From Pseudomonas tremae (GTDB lineage: Bacteria; Pseudomonadota; Gammaproteobacteria; Pseudomonadales; Pseudomonadaceae): 64,000 nucleotides of DNA. Within the stretch, counting starts at the first letter, position 1. Each line of letters starts with the position of its first letter. The notes under the pieces are model-generated. The model made no database searches. It saw only the letters and a list, made by a program, of their open reading frames with translations, and had not been told where the DNA came from. Positions 25,218 through 33,492 of this stretch are shown in pieces. The stretch is taken from contig NZ_LJRO01000352.1 of NCBI RefSeq assembly GCF_001401155.1, forward strand, positions 62,001 through 126,000. The letters are read 5' to 3'. The position numbers and the translations under genes were made by a program.

Positions 25218-26105
25218 TCAGTGTCGGCGTTCGACGATATAACGGGCCAGATCGCGCAACGGCTCTGCGGCCGGACCGAACGGGTTCAAGGCGTCGAGCG
25301 CCATGTCACGCAATTCCAAGGCATAGCTTTTGGCTGCGTCCAGGCCCAACAGCGCAGGGTAGGTGGGTTTGTCGCGGGCAATGTCGGCGCCTTGGCGTTT
25401 GCCGAGCGTCGCGGTATCGCTTTCGACGTCGAGAATGTCGTCCTGAACCTGAAAGGCCAACCCGACCGCCCGTGCATACACCTGCAGCGAGTCAAGCCGG
25501 GGCTGATCCGCCTGACCGCTGGCCAGAGCTCCGAGCCGTACACTGGCTTCGATCAATGCGCCGGTCTTGTGGCGATGCATGTATTCCAGCGCAGCCTGAT
25601 CCAGCTTCAGCCCCACCGAACCCAGATCGATCGCCTGTCCGCCGACCATACCGGCCGGCCCGGCTGCTGCTGCCAGCGTGCTGACCATCTGCAGTCGAGT
25701 GTCGGCGTCACGTGAGGTCAGGTGCGGGGCGAGCAGGGCAGTAAAAGCGAGGCTTTGCAGACCATCGCCAGCAAGAATCGCACAGGCTTCATCGAATGCC
25801 TTGTGCGTGGTGGGCTGGCCGCGGCGCAGATCGTCATCGTCCATCGCTGGCAGGTCATCGTGTACCAGTGAATAAGCATGGATCAGCTCGACTGCGCAGG
25901 CCGCACCGTCAGCATCCCTGGCCTCGCCGCCCAGTGCTTCGCATGCCGCGTAGGCCAGCAATGGGCGCACTCGTTTGCCGCCATTCATCACGCTGTAGCG
26001 CATGGCATCGTAGAGGCGCGCCAGTTCCGGGCCTGGCGCTTGAAACAGGCTTTCCAGAGCAGCGTTCACACGGGTCTGGCTCAGTGCCTGGTAGCTCGCG
26101 ATCAT
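25218..26105 (-). CDS. ispA: (2E,6E)-farnesyl diphosphate synthase
   Basis: A 295-residue prenyltransferase. The first Asp-rich motif is DDLPAMDDDDLRRG, the second is QVQDDILDVESD, and GGKRVRPLL binds the diphosphate. Residues Ser-Leu five and four before the first motif (AYSLVHDDLPAMD) indicate a short-chain product, farnesyl diphosphate. It supplies precursors for ubiquinone and undecaprenyl phosphate. Start overlaps the xseB stop (ATGA). Confidence 0.96.
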   Translation of the reverse strand: MIASYQALSQTRVNAALESLFQAPGPELARLYDAMRYSVMNGGKRVRPLLAYAACEALGGEARDADGAACAVELIHAYSLVHDDLPAMDDDDLRRGQPTTHKAFDEACAILAGDGLQSLAFTALLAPHLTSRDADTRLQMVSTLAAAAGPAGMVGGQAIDLGSVGLKLDQAALEYMHRHKTGALIEASVRLGALASGQADQPRLDSLQVYARAVGLAFQVQDDILDVESDTATLGKRQGADIARDKPTYPALLGLDAAKSYALELRDMALDALNPFGPAAEPLRDLARYIVERRH

Positions 26106-26347
26106 TCAGGCAGTTCCGCAGTGTCAAAGGGCTCTTCGGTCAATTCGCCATCGCGCTCCAGGAGTACCTGAACCTTCTGTTCAGCCTGCGTAAGGGCGCT
26201 CTGACACTCGCGGGTGAGGCGCACGCCCTGCTCAAAGGCGGTCAGAGAATCTTCCAGCGACAGTTCGCCATTCTCCAGGCGCTCTACCAGCGCTTGAAGA
26301 TCAGCGAGGGACTGTTCGAAATCCAGTGCAGCTTTCTTGCGGGCCAT
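26102..26347 (-). CDS. xseB: Exodeoxyribonuclease VII small subunit
   Basis: An 81-residue helical protein with the family pattern [42 protein letters not shown]. It binds XseA to form exonuclease VII. ATG 26347 (MARKKAAL) is the family start; an in-frame ATG 36 bases upstream would add an atypical leader. First gene of the xseB-ispA-dxs operon. Confidence 0.94.
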   Translation of the reverse strand: [81 protein letters not shown]

Positions 26348-26449
26348 GAGGGCATTTCCGGTAGAGACTAAACCGCGCGACACTAGCAGAGCGATGGCCT
26401 CGGGGCAAATGGCGGCGATGGGCGTCTGCCTTTGGTGCGAGCAAAAGGT

Positions 26450-27616
26450 CTACCCCGCTGCGAAACCGTTCTGCAGGTCGGCGATCAGATCTTCCGGGCT
26501 TTCCAGACCTACCTGCAGGCGCAGCATAGGACCGGCACCGCGATCAGGTCCGTGCTGTTCGACCTCGGTAATCAGGCTTTCAAAGCCGCCCCAAGAGTAG
26601 CCGATTCCAAACAGCTTCAATGCGTTGACAAAGCGGTCCGTAACCTGGCGATCGGCGGACTTGAACTCGAAGCTGAGCAAGCCGTTGCAACCGTGGAAAT
26701 CACGTTTCCAGATGGCATGACCCGGATCATCCGCCAGCGCAGGGTACAGAACCCGGGCAACCTGAGGCTGAAGCTGCAGCCATTGGGCGATCTGCAGTGC
26801 ATGGCGTTCATGCATGGCCATGCGCGCAGCCAGGCTGCGCGCTCCGCGGAGTACGAGATAGGCGTCGTCCGGGCTGACGGTGTTGCCCACAGCGGTGCTC
26901 ATCGCCTTCAGGGTTTTCCAGTGCGCCTCGGTGGTGCTTACACTGCCCATCATGACGTCCGAATGCCCGGCCACGTATTTGGTGAGGGCCATCAGGGAAA
27001 TATCTGCACCCAGCTCAAGCGGTTTGAACAACACGCCCGACCCCCACGAGTTATCCACAGCCAGCAGCAGGTTTTTCGATCTGCACAGCTGCGAAAGCGC
27101 GGGCAGGTCGCACATGTCGAAGGTCAGCGAACCCGGGACCTCGGCGTAGATCATGCGTGTATTGGCTTTGATCATGGACGCTACGTTGCTGCCGTCGGCG
27201 GCATAGAAGTCGAACTGAATGTCGAAAGCCGTCAGCATCGTGTTCGCCAGCCGCCGCACCGGACCGTAGACCGATTCGGTGATCAGCACGTGATCGCCAG
27301 GTCGCAGAAACGCTTGAAACATTTGCGCTACCGCTGCGAGCCCGGTGGGGTACAGGCAAGTGCCGTGAGCGCCTTCAAGCTCGGAAATCAGGTCCTGCAA
27401 GGCAAACGCGGTCGGGTTGCCATTGGCGCCGTAGGTCAGCGAACGTTCCGGGCCTGCAGTACGAACCTCGGCTTCCCGCAGGCTCTCCAGGCTGTCGAAC
27501 AGCACCGTACTGAGGCGAACCACTGGTGGATTGACCGCACGCCCCGGACCGCTGCTGGCGCTTCGGCCACGTTGCGACAGAGCGGTGTGGGCGCGAGGGT
27601 CTTTGCTGTGCGGCAT
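26450..27616 (-). CDS. metC: Cystathionine beta-lyase
   Basis: A 388-residue PLP enzyme of the Cys/Met metabolism family. The N-terminal VNPPVVRLSTVLFDSLESLREA and LTYGANGNPTAFALQDLISELEGA set the fold; the Schiff-base lysine is in ALTKYVAGHSDVMMG. SWGGFESLI near the C-terminus and the overall length favour MetC (cystathionine to homocysteine) over MetB or MetZ. Monocistronic. A methionine gamma-lyase assignment is less likely but not excluded. Confidence 0.88.
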   Translation of the reverse strand: MPHSKDPRAHTALSQRGRSASSGPGRAVNPPVVRLSTVLFDSLESLREAEVRTAGPERSLTYGANGNPTAFALQDLISELEGAHGTCLYPTGLAAVAQMFQAFLRPGDHVLITESVYGPVRRLANTMLTAFDIQFDFYAADGSNVASMIKANTRMIYAEVPGSLTFDMCDLPALSQLCRSKNLLLAVDNSWGSGVLFKPLELGADISLMALTKYVAGHSDVMMGSVSTTEAHWKTLKAMSTAVGNTVSPDDAYLVLRGARSLAARMAMHERHALQIAQWLQLQPQVARVLYPALADDPGHAIWKRDFHGCNGLLSFEFKSADRQVTDRFVNALKLFGIGYSWGGFESLITEVEQHGPDRGAGPMLRLQVGLESPEDLIADLQNGFAAG

Positions 27617-27681
27617 CTAAGGCTCCGTGAGGTGAAGTTGTCGTCCGCACAAGCGTAATGCATCCATGCAGTTGTCAGGTA

Positions 27682-28701
27682 TTACTGATCGTCCTTCGCG
27701 ACGTCCAGGGCGTAGAACTCGTGAAGTTTGGCCTGCAACAACTGTCGGTCCGGTAATCGAGTCTGGTATTCGGCAATCAACGCAGGTGACAACGAGCGAT
27801 TCAGAGCGTACTCGACCACCTCATCGTTTTTGCTGGCACACAGCAAGACGCCAATGGCGGGGCTTTCATGGGGTTTGCGCTCGGTCTGGTCCAGTGCTTC
27901 CAGATAGAAGTTCAGCTTGCCCAGGTATTCCGGTTCAAAGCATCCCACTTTGAGTTCGATGGCAACCAGGCAGTTGAGGCCCCGATGAAAGAACAGCAGG
28001 TCGAGTGCGAAATCCCGTCCGCCCACCTGCACTGGGTACTCGGAGCCGACAAAGCAGAAGTCGCGGCCCAGCTCGATCAGAAACCCCTTCAGGCGTTGCA
28101 GCAAACCGCGATGCAGGTCCGCTTCGGCGTGTCCTGCAGGTAGCTCCAGAAACTCCACCAGGTAGGCATCACGGAATACATCCATAGCCGCCGGTCGGGT
28201 CTCCTTGAGCATGGCCGAGGCTTTGGCTGGCTGGGTGACACTGCGCTCGAACAAGGCGGTTTTGAACTGGCGCTCCAAGTCGCGGCTGGACCATTTTTCC
28301 CTGATTGCCATTTGCAGATAGAACTCACGCTCTTCGGGGCGTCTGCTTTGAGTGAATATGATCAGATGGTGGGTCCACGGCAATTGTGTCAGCACTGCTG
28401 ACACTTTCTCATTGTCACGGTAAACCTCGAAGAATTGGCGCATACGGAACAGATTTCGGCGGGTAAACCCGCGCAATCCCGGCTGGGTGGTAGCCAGATG
28501 TGCGGCGAGCTGGCTGACTACAGCATCACCCCATTCGGCGTTTTCAATCTTGCGGCTGATGTAGGCGCCGACTTGCCAGTAAAGCTCGATCAGGCGCGTA
28601 TTGACAGCTTGTGCTGCCTGCTGCCGGGCGCCTTGAATCATGGCGAGCACTTCATCAAAACGATCGGTTGACGGTGCCTGCGGAACGTCGGAAGTACTCA
28701 T
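27682..28701 (-). CDS. PD-(D/E)XK nuclease-domain protein, DUF1016/YhcG family
   Basis: A 339-residue protein. The N-terminal DUF1016 part includes IELYWQVGAYISRKIENAEWGDAVVSQLAAHLATTQPGLRGFTRRNLFRMRQFFEVY in pieces; the C-terminal nuclease part has DFALDLLFFHRGLNCLVAIELKVGCFEPEYLGKLNFYL, i.e. the D...ELK catalytic pattern of PD-(D/E)XK enzymes. YhcG-type proteins often lie near restriction-modification genes or in variable islands. I chose ATG 28701 (GGAG about 10 bases upstream); a TTG six codons upstream is in frame. It stands alone between metC and yghU. DNA substrate and role unknown; defence-related action is inference. Confidence 0.85.
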   Translation of the reverse strand: MSTSDVPQAPSTDRFDEVLAMIQGARQQAAQAVNTRLIELYWQVGAYISRKIENAEWGDAVVSQLAAHLATTQPGLRGFTRRNLFRMRQFFEVYRDNEKVSAVLTQLPWTHHLIIFTQSRRPEEREFYLQMAIREKWSSRDLERQFKTALFERSVTQPAKASAMLKETRPAAMDVFRDAYLVEFLELPAGHAEADLHRGLLQRLKGFLIELGRDFCFVGSEYPVQVGGRDFALDLLFFHRGLNCLVAIELKVGCFEPEYLGKLNFYLEALDQTERKPHESPAIGVLLCASKNDEVVEYALNRSLSPALIAEYQTRLPDRQLLQAKLHEFYALDVAKDDQ

Positions 28702-28902
28702 GCTGCAAGTACTCCACAACGTATCGAATTGGCAACCAGTTGCGAGAGAAGAGTCGAGCGGGTGGTTCCATGATCCATGTGAGCGCGTCCTTGGGGGGCA
28801 GTAAGGCCGGCTACTTTACGTGCAGATCACTCCCCTCGGGCCCAGCATTTTCGCTGGTTTTGTCACATCAGGTTTCTCTTCGTGCCGGCCTTGACTTGCG
28901 CT

Positions 28903-29745
28903 TTATTTTTCCAGGTCGGATGCGTCATGCCGTTCTGGAACCTGATCCGATTCCTCTCCCCATGTGCGATTGACCTTTTGCCCTTTCACCACTGCCGGGC
29001 GTGCTGCGATCTCTTCTGTCCAGCGGATCAGGTTCGGGTATTCGTGTACCGACAGGAACTCGGCAGCCGAATAGACTTTGTTCCGCACCAGCGCGCCATA
29101 CCAGGGCCATACGGCGATGTCGGCAATGGTGTAGGTGTCGCCAGCCAGATAGCGATGCTCCGCAAGGCGACGGTCCAGTACATCGAGTTGCCGCTTGGCC
29201 TCCATCGCAAAACGGTTGATGGGGTACTCGAGCTTCTCGGGGGCATACGCGTAAAAATGCCCGAACCCGCCGCCCAGGTAGGGTGCCGCGCCCATTTGCC
29301 AGAACAGCCAGTTCAGCGTTTCAGTGCGCCCTGCATGGTCTGCAGGCAGGAAGCTGGAAAACTTCTCTGCCAGATACAGCAGGATCGAGCCGGACTCGAA
29401 TACCCGTACAGGCGTTTCATGGCTTCGGTCCACTAATGCCGGGATCTTGGAGTTAGGGTTGATCCCTACAAACCCACTGGAAAACTGATCTCCCTCGGAG
29501 ATGCGGATCAGCCAGGCATCGTACTCCGCGCCGCTGTGCCCCAACGCCAGCAATTCCTCCAGCATGATCGTGACCTTCACGCCATTGGGCGTTGCCAGCG
29601 AGTACAGCTGCAGCGGGTGCTTGCCGAAGGGCAGTTCCTTGTCGTGGGTGGGACCTGCGACGGGCCGATTGATGCTGGCAAACGCGCCCCCCGACGAAGT
29701 ATCTGGTCGCCAGACCTTGGGCGGCGTGTAAGAAGTACTGGTCAT
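28903..29745 (-). CDS. yghU: Glutathione transferase YghU
   Basis: A 280-residue nu-class glutathione transferase, strongly similar along its length to Escherichia YghU: ASINRPVAGPTHDKELP, LQLYSLATPNGVKVTIMLEELLALG, SSGFVGINPNSKIPAL, FESGSILLYLAEKF, GGGFGHFYAYAPEK and a final SQRHDASD-like tail. Nu-class enzymes bind two glutathiones and have disulfide reductase and peroxidase activity. The start is ATG 29745. It borders the glycan cassette, which begins on the other strand 180 bases away. Confidence 0.95.
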   Translation of the reverse strand: MTSTSYTPPKVWRPDTSSGGAFASINRPVAGPTHDKELPFGKHPLQLYSLATPNGVKVTIMLEELLALGHSGAEYDAWLIRISEGDQFSSGFVGINPNSKIPALVDRSHETPVRVFESGSILLYLAEKFSSFLPADHAGRTETLNWLFWQMGAAPYLGGGFGHFYAYAPEKLEYPINRFAMEAKRQLDVLDRRLAEHRYLAGDTYTIADIAVWPWYGALVRNKVYSAAEFLSVHEYPNLIRWTEEIAARPAVVKGQKVNRTWGEESDQVPERHDASDLEK

Positions 29746-29870
29746 GGAAAGCCTCGCTTGTTCGATGATGATCGCTGGCGGATGCCTTTTATTGATTCGG
29801 GAGTTTGTGGAATGTTCCTACGATAATCAAGGCGGCGTCCTATAGCTGGCGTTCATCGAAAGAGAGGAAC

Positions 29871-29915
29871 ATGTGCCTGCAGCACAAAGTTGCAAGGTTC
29901 TCTCTCAACAGCTAG
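29871..29915 (+). CDS. Possible 14-codon leader ORF before the exporter permease
   Basis: ATG TGC CTG ... AGC TAG follows GAGAGGAAC, the best ribosome site in the region. Its stop ends 8 bases before ATG 29924, the homology-favoured start of the ABC permease. A GTG in the permease frame at 29873 uses the same ribosome site, so the signal may instead serve an N-terminally longer permease. Coding status is unproven. Confidence 0.3.
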   Translation: MCLQHKVARFSLNS

Positions 29916-29923
29916 GCACTCGT

Positions 29924-30700
29924 ATGTCGTCACTTCGTAGCGCAGGCATCATCAAATGGCGTGATCTCGTCATCAATCTTGTCTCCAAAGAAATCAAGAT
30001 CCGCTACATGGGCGCGACGTTAGGGTTTGTATGGTCGTTGGGTAACCCGCTGGTCGTCACCCTCACGTACTACACCGTATTCACTTATATCCTGCCAAGC
30101 AGCCAGGATCGTTTTGCGCTTCATCTGGTGACAGGCGTCGTTCACTGGATGCTGCTGGCGCAAATCGTTTCGCAAGGCGGCGAATGGCTTATCAATAATG
30201 GCAATCTCATTCGGAAGTTACGCTTTCCGCGCCTGTTGCTGCCTGTCTCCGGGGCGATCACGATCCTGGTGTTCTGGAGTGGGTGCCTGATCATCTATGC
30301 GTCATTGTTTATTGCCCTTGGCGGTGTGCCTACACAGGCGTTGCTGTTCTATCCGGTCGTGCTGCTTTCGTTCATTTCTCTGGTCATGGGCATCGGTCTG
30401 GCGTTGAGCATTATTCAAATAACTGTCAGGGACGCCAGGCACTTCATCGACGTGTTTTTACCCCTCCTGTTCTGGTTGACGCCAATTGTGTGGGTCACCT
30501 CTTCATTGCCTGAAGGTATTGCACGTATTGCGGCCTATAACCCGTTCGCCCTGTACTTCAACAGCTTCAGCAGCATTCTGCATGCCGGAGTTGTCCCGGA
30601 CACCCGCGATCTGGTGCTTTGTGTGCTGCTGGGTGCTGCATCACTTGGAGCAGGGCTATGCCTGTTCCGAAAAGTGGATCGTATGGTGGAGTACCTATGA
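29924..30700 (+). CDS. Polysaccharide ABC exporter permease (Wzm/KpsM, ABC-2 type)
   Basis: A 258-residue inner-membrane protein with six hydrophobic segments. KEIKIRYMGATLGFVWSLGNPLVVTLTYYTVF is the classical Wzm/TagG/KpsM N-terminal signature, and LPLLFWLTPIVWVTSSLPEG and YNPFALYFNSF mark the periplasmic loop of ABC-2 polysaccharide exporters. It should form the channel for lipid-linked glycan or teichoic-acid-like polymer. ATG 29924 gives a family-like N-terminus but lacks a clear ribosome site; GTG 29873 has one and would add 17 residues. Its stop overlaps the ATPase start (ATGA). First gene of the accessory cassette. Confidence 0.85.
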   Translation: MSSLRSAGIIKWRDLVINLVSKEIKIRYMGATLGFVWSLGNPLVVTLTYYTVFTYILPSSQDRFALHLVTGVVHWMLLAQIVSQGGEWLINNGNLIRKLRFPRLLLPVSGAITILVFWSGCLIIYASLFIALGGVPTQALLFYPVVLLSFISLVMGIGLALSIIQITVRDARHFIDVFLPLLFWLTPIVWVTSSLPEGIARIAAYNPFALYFNSFSSILHAGVVPDTRDLVLCVLLGAASLGAGLCLFRKVDRMVEYL

Positions 30701-31401
30701 GCAACGTCGTCATCAAGGCGGAACATCTCTCCAAGCAGTTTGTTCTTCGCCACAACAGGGGCGGTCTGAAGAAGAAGTTTCTGGGGCTGTTTGATGCCCG
30801 GCACCGCGAGCGTGTCGAAGACTTCACCGCCGTCGATGACGTGTCGTTTACTTTGTGCAAAGGGGAGTCGCTGGCGCTTGTAGGGCATAACGGGTCTGGT
30901 AAAAGCACGCTTTTGCAACTGGTGTCACGCATCCTGTTGCCTACCAGCGGACGCCTGACCACTGTGGGCCGTGTAGCGCCGTTGATAGAGATTGGAGTGG
31001 GCTTTCACCCTGAGCTGACTGGCGAGGAAAATATTTACCTGAATGCCAGCCTGTTCGGATTGAGCAATAAGGAAATACGTAGTCGCTTCAATGAAATCGT
31101 TGATTTTTCCGGCCTGGGAGATTTCATCGATACACCGGTAAAAAACTACTCGTCGGGCATGTACATGCGACTGGGGTTCTCGGTAGCGGTCCACGTCGAG
31201 CCACAGACGTTGCTGGCTGACGAGGTGCTTGCAGTCGGCGACGAAACGTTCAAGCGCAAGTGCCACGAGCGAATCCGGAGCATGCAGGAGGAAGGCATGG
31301 CCTTGATTCTTGTTACTCACGCGGTAGACGAGGGCAGAGAATTTTGCCAGCGATATATGACCCTCGAGCGTGGCCGGATGATTGGGCAGGGCTGTTATTA
31401 A
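30697..31401 (+). CDS. Polysaccharide ABC exporter ATPase (Wzt/KpsT type, no carbohydrate-binding domain)
   Basis: A 234-residue ATPase. Walker A GHNGSGKSTLLQLV lies near residue 63, the exporter-specific VAPLIEIGVGFHPELTGEENIYLNASLFG follows, the signature is NYSSGMYMRLGFSVA, Walker B LLADEVLAVGD, and the switch His VTHAVDE. VAPLIE-G-GFHPELTG is typical of O-antigen, teichoic-acid and capsule exporters. The protein stops right after the nucleotide-binding domain, so it lacks the C-terminal domain by which O9a-type Wzt recognises capped chains. It is translationally coupled to the permease. Confidence 0.88.
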   Translation: MSNVVIKAEHLSKQFVLRHNRGGLKKKFLGLFDARHRERVEDFTAVDDVSFTLCKGESLALVGHNGSGKSTLLQLVSRILLPTSGRLTTVGRVAPLIEIGVGFHPELTGEENIYLNASLFGLSNKEIRSRFNEIVDFSGLGDFIDTPVKNYSSGMYMRLGFSVAVHVEPQTLLADEVLAVGDETFKRKCHERIRSMQEEGMALILVTHAVDEGREFCQRYMTLERGRMIGQGCY

Positions 31402-31468
31402 TGCCGTTGCCCATGCAGTTGAAAGTTGCCTCCCTGCGTATCTGAACGACTATTCATAAGGTATTTCC

Positions 31469-32230
31469 ATGTTGCAAATAATCGTTCCGATGGCCGGGGC
31501 CGGGAGCCGCTTTGCCGTCGCCGGGTACCCGGAACCAAAGCCGCTGATCCCTGTGCATGGCGTACCGATGATCAAGGTCGTGATCGACAACCTGATGCCG
31601 GACTGTCCACACAAATTCATCTTCATCTGCCAGTCGGAACATGTTGCGAGGTATGGGCTGAAAGAGAAGTTGAGTGCCTGGGCACCCGGTTGCGATATCG
31701 TCGAATTGGATGGCGTAACCGGGGGCGCAGCATGTTCCGTCTATGCTGCAAGGCACCTGATCAACCCTGACCAGCGCGTCATGATTGCCAATAGCGATCA
31801 GTACGTCGACGTGGACATCAATGCCTATCTGCAGGCAATGGACGAGACTGATGCAGCGGGCCTGATCATGACCATGAAAGCCAATGACCCGAAGTGGTCA
31901 TTTGTCGGCATCGACGCAGAAGGTCTGGTCAATCGTGTGGTCGAGAAGCAAGTCATTTCCGATGAGGCCACTGTCGGCATCTACAACTTTCACAACGGAG
32001 CCCAGCTGATATCCGCCATCGAGGCGATGGTCATGAAAGACCTTCGCGTAAATGGTGAGTTTTACATCGCACCGGCCTACAACGAGATCATCGCTCAAGG
32101 CGCCAGGGTCATCCATTACAGCATCGGCTCAGAAGGACACGGCATGCATGGCATGGGCATTCCTGCAGATCTGAACCTGTTTCTGTCGTTACCGCTCAGC
32201 CAGCTTGCAGCTTCAGGCAGTGGAGGCTGA
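31469..32230 (+). CDS. Sugar/polyol-phosphate nucleotidyltransferase
   Basis: A 253-residue cytoplasmic nucleotidyltransferase with GT-A fold. The N-terminal IIVPMAGAGSRF and PEPKPLIPVHGVPMI supply the nucleotide phosphate loop and the Lys; ELDGVTGGAACSVYAARHL is a segment seen in cytidylyltransferase-like enzymes of capsule loci; the metal Asp lies in MIANSDQYVDVD. Resemblance to Campylobacter Cj1416 (a CTP-dependent enzyme of capsule phosphoramidate synthesis) is recalled, not tested. It would make an NDP-activated small molecule. The donor base and substrate cannot be read from sequence. The next gene starts two bases after its stop. Confidence 0.75.
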   Translation: MLQIIVPMAGAGSRFAVAGYPEPKPLIPVHGVPMIKVVIDNLMPDCPHKFIFICQSEHVARYGLKEKLSAWAPGCDIVELDGVTGGAACSVYAARHLINPDQRVMIANSDQYVDVDINAYLQAMDETDAAGLIMTMKANDPKWSFVGIDAEGLVNRVVEKQVISDEATVGIYNFHNGAQLISAIEAMVMKDLRVNGEFYIAPAYNEIIAQGARVIHYSIGSEGHGMHGMGIPADLNLFLSLPLSQLAASGSGG

Positions 32231-32231
32231 C

Positions 32232-32846
32232 ATGCAGATCATCAGTCATCGCGGCTACTGGCTGCACAAGCCCGAGCGTAATTTGTCGCAGGCATTTCAC
32301 CGCTCCTTCGATCTTGGCTTCGGCACTGAAACCGATGTTCGTGACGTCGCCGGTCAACTGGTCATTTCCCATGACATGCCGGTGGGCGGCGAGCTGACGC
32401 TTGATGGCTTGCTTGACATCATGGCCGGTCGCGACCTGCCGCTGGCTATCAATATCAAGGCCGACGGCATGGCGCAGGCCATCAAGAATACCTTTGCACG
32501 TCATGGGCATACCCGATGGTTTGCCTTCGACATGGCCATTCCCGACATGCGTACTTATCTGCAGGAAGGGATGGTTACCTACACGCGTCTCAGCGAAGTC
32601 GAGCCTTCGCCGGTCTGGATCGACAAGGTCTCTGGTGTCTGGCTGGACGGGTTTGAAAGCGAATGGTTCTCCAATCAGGTCATTGCCGATCTTCTGGCCT
32701 TGGGTAAGCACGTGTGTGTGGTATCGCCGGAACTGCACGGACGCGACTGTGACCCGTTATGGAAGCGATTGCTCGACTTCAGGTCGCAGACGCGTCTTAC
32801 GCTCTGTACCGACACTCCCACAGATGCGGCCAGTTTTTTCAAGTGA
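32232..32846 (+). CDS. GDPD-fold phosphodiesterase, cytoplasmic
   Basis: A 204-residue TIM-barrel protein of the glycerophosphodiester phosphodiesterase superfamily. It keeps the core residues: HRG at residues 6-8, the metal pair in GTETDVRD, and the His in VISHDMP. Later strands LPLAINIKADGM and WFAFDM fit the barrel. No signal peptide, so it acts in the cytoplasm, unlike the periplasmic GlpQ. In this setting it may cut a phosphodiester intermediate or a glycerophospho-conjugate. Located inside the nucleotidyltransferase cassette; substrate unknown. Confidence 0.75.
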   Translation: MQIISHRGYWLHKPERNLSQAFHRSFDLGFGTETDVRDVAGQLVISHDMPVGGELTLDGLLDIMAGRDLPLAINIKADGMAQAIKNTFARHGHTRWFAFDMAIPDMRTYLQEGMVTYTRLSEVEPSPVWIDKVSGVWLDGFESEWFSNQVIADLLALGKHVCVVSPELHGRDCDPLWKRLLDFRSQTRLTLCTDTPTDAASFFK

Positions 32847-32853
32847 GGCAGTC

Positions 32854-33492
32854 ATGATCAAGGCGGTGATATTCGATATGGACGGTGTCCTGATCGAGGC
32901 CAAGGAATGGCATTACGATGCACTGAACAAAGCACTCGGCCTGTTCGGCTACAACATCAGCCGCCACGAACACCTGACGGCTTATGACGGTCTGCCCACC
33001 TCCAGAAAACTCGATATGTTGAGCGTCGAGCGTGACCTGCCAGTGGCCCTGCACGGGTTTATCAACGAGATGAAACAGCAATACACCCTTGAAATCGTCT
33101 ATGCCCGGTGCAAGCCTACCTTCGTTCATCAGTATGCGCTGTCATCCCTGAAAACACGGGGCTACAAGCTGGCCGTGGCGTCAAATTCCATTCGCAACAC
33201 CGTCGATGTGATGATGGACAGGGCGGACCTCAGCCGCTACCTGGACCTGCAACTTTCCAATGAGGATGTGAAGCACGCCAAGCCAGCGCCGGACATCTAC
33301 GTCAAAGCCATTCGGCAGCTGGGTTTGCAGCCAGAGGAATGTCTGATCATCGAAGACAACGAGAACGGCATCAAGGCTGCCCGGGCTTCCGGCGCGCATG
33401 TTCTGGTCGTGGCGGAAACCTGTGACGTGAACCTCGGCAACATCCTTGGCACGCTGGAAACAATAAATGTCGGCGAGGTAGCCAGCCTGTGA
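32854..33492 (+). CDS. HAD-superfamily phosphatase, beta-phosphoglucomutase-like subfamily
   Basis: A 212-residue HAD enzyme. The catalytic loop is FDMDGVLIEAKEWHYDALN, motif II ASNS, motif III Lys in KHAKPAPDIY, and motif IV IEDNENGIKAARASGA. The small helical cap fits the beta-phosphoglucomutase/phosphatase subfamily I. It could dephosphorylate or isomerise the intermediate that the nucleotidyltransferases activate. ATG 32854 follows AGGCAG closely; the next gene starts inside its stop (GTGA). Confidence 0.82.
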   Translation: MIKAVIFDMDGVLIEAKEWHYDALNKALGLFGYNISRHEHLTAYDGLPTSRKLDMLSVERDLPVALHGFINEMKQQYTLEIVYARCKPTFVHQYALSSLKTRGYKLAVASNSIRNTVDVMMDRADLSRYLDLQLSNEDVKHAKPAPDIYVKAIRQLGLQPEECLIIEDNENGIKAARASGAHVLVVAETCDVNLGNILGTLETINVGEVASL

